From contig JASLBJ010000281.1 in assembly GCA_030146725.1 (NCBI GenBank), positions 1 to 5,642 on the forward strand: a DNA stretch of 5,642 nt, written 5' to 3'. Source of the stretch: Sphingomicrobium sp. (GTDB lineage: Bacteria; Pseudomonadota; Alphaproteobacteria; Sphingomonadales; Sphingomonadaceae). Each line of letters begins with the position of its first letter. The stretch's first letter is position 1. The position numbers and the translations under genes were made by a program. A model generated the notes under the pieces. The model was not told where the DNA came from. It ran no database searches and saw nothing but the letters and a program-made list of their open reading frames with translations. Positions 1 through 5,642 of the stretch are shown in pieces.

Positions 1-349
1 TGAACGGGTAGCGGTAGTGCACGCCTTCCTTCACCTTCAGCCCGGCCATGATGCCCAGGGCAATGGCGCCCAGGGCCACCAGCGGGAACAGCAGAAAGCC
101 GATGCACACGCCCATCAGGACGGTCGAGATGATGTAGGCGCCGGTGGCGACGATCTGGAAGTTGAGCGCCTCGATCGCCTGCGCCTTCACCCAGGGGGAC
201 TGCTCGCCCTTGGTGGCCATGATGATGGCGGGGACGATGATCGGAAAGACGATGCCACCCATGTGAGCCAGCATCGCCATGGTCTTGTCGTCGTCACTCG
301 GCGTCTGCGAGCCGGTCAGGAACGGCGAACCCTGCTGTTGCTGCTCCAT
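1..349 (-). CDS. DUF4870 domain-containing small membrane protein (3' end cut by window edge)
   Basis: The first 116 codons of a minus-strand gene are present and the C-terminus lies beyond base 1. The start ATG (349-347) follows a strong AGGAGG Shine-Dalgarno. Residues 1-22 are a polar, Gln-rich cytosolic tail. A first hydrophobic stretch covers about 31-45 (with FPIIVP) and a long one, probably two helices, about 64-103. Between them is the family-like block with S51, V54 and the E60-A-L-N-F-Q65 segment, and LAH at 27-29. The visible end reads HYRYPF, which in this family usually lies a few residues from the C-terminus, so little is missing. The fold and motifs match the DUF4870 (Tic20-like) family of small inner-membrane proteins, whose function is not established. 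It lies 123 bp downstream of thiC on the same strand and could be a second gene of that transcript, but its own strong ribosome binding site and the inverted repeat between them leave this open. Confidence 0.85.
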   Translation of the reverse strand, partial: MEQQQQGSPFLTGSQTPSDDDKTMAMLAHMGGIVFPIIVPAIIMATKGEQSPWVKAQAIEALNFQIVATGAYIISTVLMGVCIGFLLFPLVALGAIALGIMAGLKVKEGVHYRYPF

Positions 350-418
350 ATCAAACCCCTCCTGAAGCCAGGCCCGAACGATTCCCGAGGCCAGAGCCCC
401 TCCTTTTTGCCAGCGCCC

Positions 419-471
419 GTGCCAAATGTCACGTAACGGGTCACTCGTGAGGAGCCCCAACCATCTGGCAC
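419..471 (-). repeat. Inverted repeat forming a two-tier hairpin just after the thiC stop
   Basis: On the minus strand GTGCCAGATG (471-462) faces CATTTGGCAC (428-419). As RNA from that strand all ten positions pair, one as a G-U wobble; from the plus strand one pair would be A-C, so the minus transcript folds better. Inside, 450-446 and 433-429 add a five-pair stem (TCACG/CGTGA) that stacks directly on the outer arm on one side, leaving an 11-nt bulge on the other. The outer stem begins one base after the thiC stop codon. No U-tract follows, so it is not a classical intrinsic terminator. It could be a Rho-associated 3'-end stabiliser, a processing site or a dispersed repeat. Confidence 0.55.
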
Positions 472-472
472 G

Positions 473-2340
<1,868 letters not shown>

Positions 2341-2436
2341 GCCCTCCCTACGCCGGTATCAACCGGATCAGGTTCAGCGGGTCGCCGGCTCGTGCCGACC
2401 TCTCAAGCGCCGTGGCAGCGCTCCCCCGGGGATGGC
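2341..2436 (-). ncRNA. TPP riboswitch aptamer (THI element) upstream of thiC
   Basis: Reading the minus strand, the conserved thi-box blocks occur in order: GGGGGAGC (2427-2420), TTGAGAGG in the position of CTGAGA, then ACCCGCTGAACCTGATC and the GATACCGGCGTAGGGA end. Helix P1 is GCCATCCC (2436-2429) against GGGAGGGC (2348-2341), with one A-G mismatch. P2 is AGCGC/GCGCT closed by a short loop with no optional P3a arm, and P4/P5 are formed by the GAACCTGATC and CCGGTTGATACCGG segments. These elements bind thiamin pyrophosphate in the known family. The aptamer ends 47 bases before the thiC ATG, so it controls the gene whose pathway makes its ligand. Confidence 0.96.
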
Positions 2437-2489
2437 AGCAGCCTTAGGCCCAAGCGGAGCCGAGCGCCAGTGCACGCGTTGGAGGGCCG

Positions 2490-2795
2490 ATGCATGTGGT
2501 CGAGATCTTGCTGCCGCTGACGCTGCGCGACGGGTCGCCGCAGCCGGCAGAGCGGTTCGGGGAAGTGCGGGCGCAGCTGGTCGAGCAGTTCGGCGGGGTG
2601 ACGGCCTTCACGCGCGCGCCGGCCGAAGGGCTGTGGGACGATGGCGGCCGCGTCGAGCGCGATCAGATCATAACGCTGGAAGTCATGGCCGACACGCTCG
2701 ATCGCAGCTGGTGGGCGAAGTATCGCGCCCTGCTCGAGCAGAGGTTCGAGCAGGACGAAATAGCGATCCGCGCAACCGCGATCGAGCGGCTGTAG
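2490..2795 (+). CDS. Uncharacterised 101-residue protein divergent from thiC
   Basis: I recognise this only as a small conserved hypothetical protein of the kind found in proteobacteria; no function can be assigned. It begins with a hydrophobic strand (VVEILLPL, 3-10), then a polar helix-forming stretch (about 17-34). Next comes a compact block FGGVTAFTRAPAEGLW (34-49), a charged turn (DDGGRVERD), a second strand (IITLEVMA, 60-67) and a C-terminal amphipathic helix starting at SWW (73-75). The pattern of two strands and two helices with no signal peptide or membrane segment suggests a small soluble alpha/beta domain, perhaps ferredoxin-like. GGAGG lies only four bases before the ATG; a GTG two codons in, at 2496, would have more usual spacing, but MHVVEI looks like the natural start. 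The stop is 9 bp from the stop of the convergent EF-hand gene. Confidence 0.8.
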   Translation: MHVVEILLPLTLRDGSPQPAERFGEVRAQLVEQFGGVTAFTRAPAEGLWDDGGRVERDQIITLEVMADTLDRSWWAKYRALLEQRFEQDEIAIRATAIERL

Positions 2796-2804
2796 AACGG
2801 GCGT

Positions 2805-3338
2805 TTAGCGGCTTGCGGTGCGCCCCGCGGCAGCGCGCTCGGCGGGGCTCAAAGTCCCGTCCTTGTTGGTGTCGAGCCGGTCGAAGCTGGTCAGCATCGG
2901 AGCGCGATATTCGTCGACGCTGATCTTGCCGTCCTTGTTCGTATCGAGTCGGGCAAGTGCCTGGTTGCCGACATCCGTGGCGGCGCGCAGTTGGGGTGCG
3001 GCCGCGCGGAATTCCGCAAGGCTCAGCTGCCCGTTGCGATCGGTGTCGAGCTTGGTGAATTCAGCCTGCAATCGGTTCTGCATGTTCTGTGAAAGCGTCT
3101 GCCGGCGGCGCACTTCGGCCGCTTCGACTTCGGCCTTGCTCAGGCTGCGATCGTTGTTCGTGTCGAAGCGCGCAAAGGCCGCCTCGGAGGTCTTGAGCAT
3201 CTCGGCGCGGGTTGCCGCACGGGCCGGCGCCTGCCGTGCGGCGGGTGCCTGAGCGGCGGTGGTCGAGGGGGCAAGCGCGGCGGCCGGGGCGGCGGCCAGC
3301 GTGCCAAGCGCGGCAGCGATGAGAATGCGGTTCGACAC
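2805..3338 (-). CDS. Secreted or periplasmic EF-hand protein with four calcium-binding loops
   Basis: The 177-residue product starts with a signal peptide: N- and R-containing n-region, hydrophobic core about 5-20, and probable cleavage after an AxA-type site near residue 23. An Ala/Pro-rich linker runs to about 43. Four canonical 12-residue EF-hand loops follow at D59-E70, D98-E109, D132-E143 and D156-E167, each with acidic or amide ligands at positions 1, 3 and 5 and Glu at 12. Loop 1 has Arg at position 6 instead of Gly, so it may bind calcium more weakly. The loops sit in two pairs, as expected for paired EF-hands. The GTG start is chosen because a perfect AGGAGG (3352-3347) lies eight bases upstream and it begins a clean signal peptide. 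It is expected to act as an exported calcium sensor or buffer; its partner is unknown. It diverges from the acidic repeat protein across 411 bp. Confidence 0.93.
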   Translation of the reverse strand: MSNRILIAAALGTLAAAPAAALAPSTTAAQAPAARQAPARAATRAEMLKTSEAAFARFDTNNDRSLSKAEVEAAEVRRRQTLSQNMQNRLQAEFTKLDTDRNGQLSLAEFRAAAPQLRAATDVGNQALARLDTNKDGKISVDEYRAPMLTSFDRLDTNKDGTLSPAERAAAGRTASR

Positions 3339-3425
3339 GGGTATATCCTCCTGATTGTGACGGCGTCGTAATCCGACAGGCCCGGGAACAGGGTAGCGAC
3401 CCGATCACAGCCCGTCGACACGTTG

Positions 3426-3495
3426 CGCACTTGTTCGCCCTGCAAGCTTGCTGCCGACTGAATTGCCGACTCCCGCACTTGGCTTGCTGCCGAAT
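3426..3495. repeat. Cluster of short direct repeats in the divergent intergenic region
   Basis: A 12-base sequence GCTTGCTGCCGA occurs exactly at 3446-3457 and 3482-3493, 36 bases apart. An 8-base sequence CGCACTTG precedes each copy, at 3426-3433 and 3474-3481. The core TGCCGA occurs three times, starting at 3452, 3464 and 3488, so the spacings are 12 and 24. The position between two divergent genes would suit operator sites, but no regulator is identified and a small local duplication is the simplest alternative. Confidence 0.4.
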
Positions 3496-3568
3496 AACCG
3501 GCTCCATTTGTTGCCTTTGGGGTACAGTTCGCCGGCTCGCCAGCAATAATGTGCAATGCGGATCAACT

Positions 3569-3602
3569 TTACCGCTTTTCTTTTGGCGGATTTCGGCGGT
3601 AA
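3569..3602. promoter_or_regulatory. Candidate dyad TTACCGC-N20-GCGGTAA
   Basis: Two perfectly complementary seven-base arms, 3569-3575 and 3596-3602, flank 20 bases that contain a pyrimidine run and a further GGCGG. The element could be a regulator binding site or a weak hairpin in the leader of the plus-strand gene. The match is short and could arise by chance. Confidence 0.2.
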
Positions 3603-3749
3603 GTCAGGTTCACGGGTGTGTTCCGACCTTTGGGCTCGGGCCTCGTCACTGCGATTTGGTGCGCAAGCATCGGAATTGCATGGCGTTGTCCGAAGGCGGG
3701 ATCGACCTGACGACAACTGGCCGCGACGCGGCAACAAAGGGGAACTCCT

Positions 3750-5642
3750 ATGAAGATCACGCACCGGCGTTTTGCGCTGCTCACTGGCGCATCGGTATCG
3801 GCTCTCGGGCTTGCGATGCCGGCACAGGCGCAGCTGGTCGTGACTCCGGGACTTCAGTCCCCGACCATCGGTACGAGCGCGAGCATCGACGACTCGATAG
3901 AGATCTGTCTTGCGGTCGTCGCTCCAGCGCCTGCCAATCCCTGCCCCACGAGCGGTACCAGCAATTCCGGTACAGGCACGGTCTCGGCGACGGTCAACTC
4001 GGTCGGCACCGGCCAGATCGCTCAGATGGGCACTGCAACGGGCGACCCTGCCGACGACGAAGGAATGGTCACCCTCGACCTGCTGATCGGCCCCGATGGC
4101 GCTGCGTTCATCGATGCGTTCGCTTCCGCCGGCGGTCCGGCAGCTGATGCGAATGCGCTCGTGACTGCCGGGATAATGCAGAATGCCGTTGCTAACGGCG
4201 CGGCTACTGCGGCGATCGACATCGCGCTGAATGCGACGGTCGGCATTGGTGCGATGGCCAGTGCCACTGGCCTCAGCGCGATTGCCGTGGCCGACATCGA
4301 TGCCGGCATCGTCCAGAGCGTGGACGGTGAGACGGCTGCTGCAACGCTGGTCAACGATGGCGGCGTTACCATCCTCGCATCGGCGACTGCCCTGCAACTC
4401 ACCGAAACGGGCGCCACCGGGATTGTCTTCGCCTTCGCTTCCGCGGAAGCTGACGGGTTGCGCCAGGACGTCGACGGAGTCGCCGGTGCTTCGGCTAGTC
4501 TCGTGAACAATGAAGTGTTTCAGGTCTCGGCGCTTGCGTTTGCGACCGGCACCGGCGCCGCGACTGCCAATGCGGTGGTCAGCTACGCGGTGTCCCAGGA
4601 CGTCGACGTAACCGTTGCCGGCGACGCTAATGCAACCATCACCAACGACGGTGTTCTTGGCGCCTTTGCGTCCGCCGTTGCGGCGGGCAGCACGTACGCC
4701 AGCGCCAATGCGGCCGTGAATGGCAGCATCAACCAGCATGCCGATACGCCGGAGGGCGATGCGTCGAACATGCTCGACAACAGCGGGCAGGTGAATACCA
4801 CGGCAACCGCAATCGCGCTTGTCGGGACCGGCGGCGCAGCGGTCGCCGATGGCTCGGTCGCCTATGTCGTCTGGCAGGATGCTGGCAGCACCGGCGGCAA
4901 TGCCACGAACATGCTGATCAATGACGGTACGCTCGACACGCTGGCGGTCGCTTCGGCAGCCGGTGGCATGTTTGCCACTGCCGACGCCATGGCCCGCGGC
5001 GTTTATCAAACCGCTTTCGCGGTAGCGGCCGAGGATGCGGCCGGCGATGCGACCAACACGATGACCAACAATGGCGGCATGTCGCTGGCGGTTCTCGCCA
5101 ACGCCTCCGGCACGGCTTTCGCCGATGCTGGCGCAGGCGCGTCGCAGGCGGTCTACCAGGACGCCCTTGCCGTTGGCGGCGGCGATGCCGGCTCGATGTT
5201 CGGCAATGAGGGCAGCCTGGACGTGATCGTGGTCGCCAGCGCCATTGCCGGCGAGGACGGGTTCGCGACGGCGGCCGGTGAGCTCGACAACATCATCTCG
5301 CAGTACGCCTCGGCCTTTGGCATGGCTGAAGATGCTGCAGGCGGCGATGCGATGGTCAGCCTGACCAACAGCGCGGACGGTGCGATCGACCTGTCGCTTG
5401 CGGTGCTCGCCAGCGGCGGCTCGGCCACGGCCAACGCCAACGTCCAGAGCGCCGTCTACCAATATGCGCGCTCCGCAGGAGGAGACGCTTCGGTCTTGCT
5501 TGACAATGATGGTTCGATTGCGGTTGCCGCCTCGGCGACAGCTGCTGCCGAAGTCGGCGGCGCGGCCAACGCTTACGTATCGATGAACTCGGTGGTCTTC
5601 CAACAGGCCACCGCAGCCGACGACGGCCTCGCGTCGGTGACC
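3750..5642 (+). CDS. Large secreted, acidic, Ala-rich tandem-repeat protein (adhesin- or surface-layer-like; C-terminus beyond window)
   Basis: The frame is open for 631 codons without a stop. The ATG follows AAGGGGA (3737-3743) at six bases and opens a signal peptide: H5-R6-R7 with F8, a hydrophobic core about 8-23, and probable cleavage after A27 (PAQA|Q). The twin Arg hints at Tat export but is not a full Tat motif. Residues 28-103 form a head with the protein's only two cysteines, C53 and C65, possibly a disulfide. From about 104, degenerate repeats of 44-54 residues follow. Their pattern is G-D-A, about five residues, N-x-G, an alternating x-V-x-A-x-A stretch, then V/Y-x-Q-x-A. The mature part has about 59 Asp/Glu, three Arg, one His and no Lys. 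The alternating small and hydrophobic residues with Asn-Gly turns suggest a beta-solenoid. Sphingomonad repeat adhesins look similar, but I cannot name a family; an autotransporter or type I-secreted protein is possible, since the C-terminus that would decide is missing. Confidence 0.93.
   Translation, partial: MKITHRRFALLTGASVSALGLAMPAQAQLVVTPGLQSPTIGTSASIDDSIEICLAVVAPAPANPCPTSGTSNSGTGTVSATVNSVGTGQIAQMGTATGDPADDEGMVTLDLLIGPDGAAFIDAFASAGGPAADANALVTAGIMQNAVANGAATAAIDIALNATVGIGAMASATGLSAIAVADIDAGIVQSVDGETAAATLVNDGGVTILASATALQLTETGATGIVFAFASAEADGLRQDVDGVAGASASLVNNEVFQVSALAFATGTGAATANAVVSYAVSQDVDVTVAGDANATITNDGVLGAFASAVAAGSTYASANAAVNGSINQHADTPEGDASNMLDNSGQVNTTATAIALVGTGGAAVADGSVAYVVWQDAGSTGGNATNMLINDGTLDTLAVASAAGGMFATADAMARGVYQTAFAVAAEDAAGDATNTMTNNGGMSLAVLANASGTAFADAGAGASQAVYQDALAVGGGDAGSMFGNEGSLDVIVVASAIAGEDGFATAAGELDNIISQYASAFGMAEDAAGGDAMVSLTNSADGAIDLSLAVLASGGSATANANVQSAVYQYARSAGGDASVLLDNDGSIAVAASATAAAEVGGAANAYVSMNSVVFQQATAADDGLASVT
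4059..5642 (+). repeat. Degenerate protein-level tandem repeats, about 46 residues (138 bp) each
   Basis: Units begin at about residues 104, 150, 194, 245, 291, 336, 383, 432, 478, 532, 578 and 625 (the last is cut by the window). Each complete unit has one near-invariant Gln: Q144, 189, 239, 283, 329, 376, 420, 470, 518, 571 and 618. Most have an Asn-Gly-type turn about ten residues into the unit (e.g. N202, N299, N344, N391, N440, N486, N586). The DNA copies have diverged strongly, sharing only short words such as GGCGATGCG at unit boundaries. The array is therefore old and held by protein-level selection rather than recently amplified. Units 9 and 3 are longer than the rest. Confidence 0.85.

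Larger units (their letters stand above)
3339..3749. other. 411-bp divergent intergenic region between EF-hand and repeat-protein genes
   Basis: This stretch must hold the promoters of both flanking genes. I see no convincing -35/-10 pair on either strand and no credible small gene; the short open frames lack ribosome binding sites. It does contain repeated short motifs near the middle (3426-3495), a TTACCGC/GCGGTAA dyad (3569-3602) and a perfect HindIII-centred palindrome GCAAGCTTGC (3442-3451). A GC-rich odd palindrome, GCCGCGACGCGGC (3720-3732), can form a five-pair hairpin just ahead of the ribosome binding site of the plus-strand gene. Parts of the region are less GC-rich than the genes, as expected for promoter DNA. 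Confidence 0.6.

Noticed and set aside
17..436. Plus-strand open frame rich in His, Gln and Asp over the DUF4870 gene
   Set aside because: It is an antisense shadow of a clear minus-strand membrane protein gene with its own strong ribosome binding site.
2441..2520. TAAGGC on the minus strand as a thiC -10 box
   Set aside because: No reasonable -35 hexamer lies 16-18 bases upstream, and the match lies within a GCCTTAGGC palindrome that may be chance.
2793..2830. Possible bidirectional terminator between the two convergent genes
   Set aside because: Only 9 bp separate the stops, and the nearby AGCGGCT copies are direct rather than inverted, so no hairpin with a U-tract is formed.
3556..3753. 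Possible 65-residue leader peptide overlapping the start of the repeat protein
   Set aside because: There is no Shine-Dalgarno before the ATG and no conserved-looking sequence; the overlap with the downstream ATG alone is not enough.
3569..3784. 71-codon minus-strand frame in the divergent intergenic region
   Set aside because: It begins inside the signal-peptide region of the repeat protein on the opposite strand and has no ribosome binding site or recognisable motif.
3405..5603. Very long minus-strand open frame (732 codons) antisense to the repeat protein
   Set aside because: Its codons are the exact register complement of the plus-strand codons, so stops would need TTA, CTA or TCA codons on the plus strand, which are rare in GC-rich genes. 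The product is a low-complexity Arg/Gly/Asp mix with no domain, and it mirrors Ala codons as Arg and Gly.

Overview
The window looks like GC-rich chromosomal DNA from an alphaproteobacterium, most likely a sphingomonad-type organism. This rests on the strong G/C bias at third codon positions, a ThiC whose length and key residues line up with my recollection of the Caulobacter enzyme (shifted by six residues), and a long Ala-rich secreted repeat protein of a kind I associate with Sphingomonadales. The taxonomic call is inference. No rRNA, tRNA, insertion sequence, CRISPR array or prophage gene is visible.

Layout. (1) 1-349, minus: start of a small DUF4870-type membrane protein, its C-terminus cut by the window edge. 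(2) 419-471: a strong inverted repeat in the gap between that gene and thiC. (3) 473-2293, minus: complete thiC, the HMP-P synthase of thiamin biosynthesis, preceded by a TPP riboswitch aptamer (2341-2436) and a translational expression platform (2294-2340). In the platform a hairpin can bury the thiC ribosome binding site. (4) 2490-2795, plus: a 101-residue uncharacterised protein diverging from thiC. Only 53 bp separate its start codon from the riboswitch. (5) 2805-3338, minus: a secreted protein with four EF-hand loops, ending tail to tail with the previous gene, 9 bp apart. (6) 3339-3749: a 411-bp divergent intergenic region with several short repeats but no convincing gene. (7) 3750-5642, plus: the first 631 residues of a large secreted, extremely acidic repeat protein that runs off the window.

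How the parts fit. thiC and possibly the DUF4870 gene form a TPP-controlled unit: with abundant TPP the aptamer should close P1, freeing a CCCUCC strand to pair with the GGAGG of thiC. The right half is a divergent pair of exported proteins, a calcium-binding EF-hand protein and an acidic repeat protein. A calcium link between them is plausible but unproven.

The least understood element is the acidic repeat protein. It has about eleven full repeats of 44-54 residues, each with one near-invariant Gln and usually an Asn-x-Gly turn. Hand counting gives about 59 Asp/Glu against three Arg and no Lys after the signal peptide.
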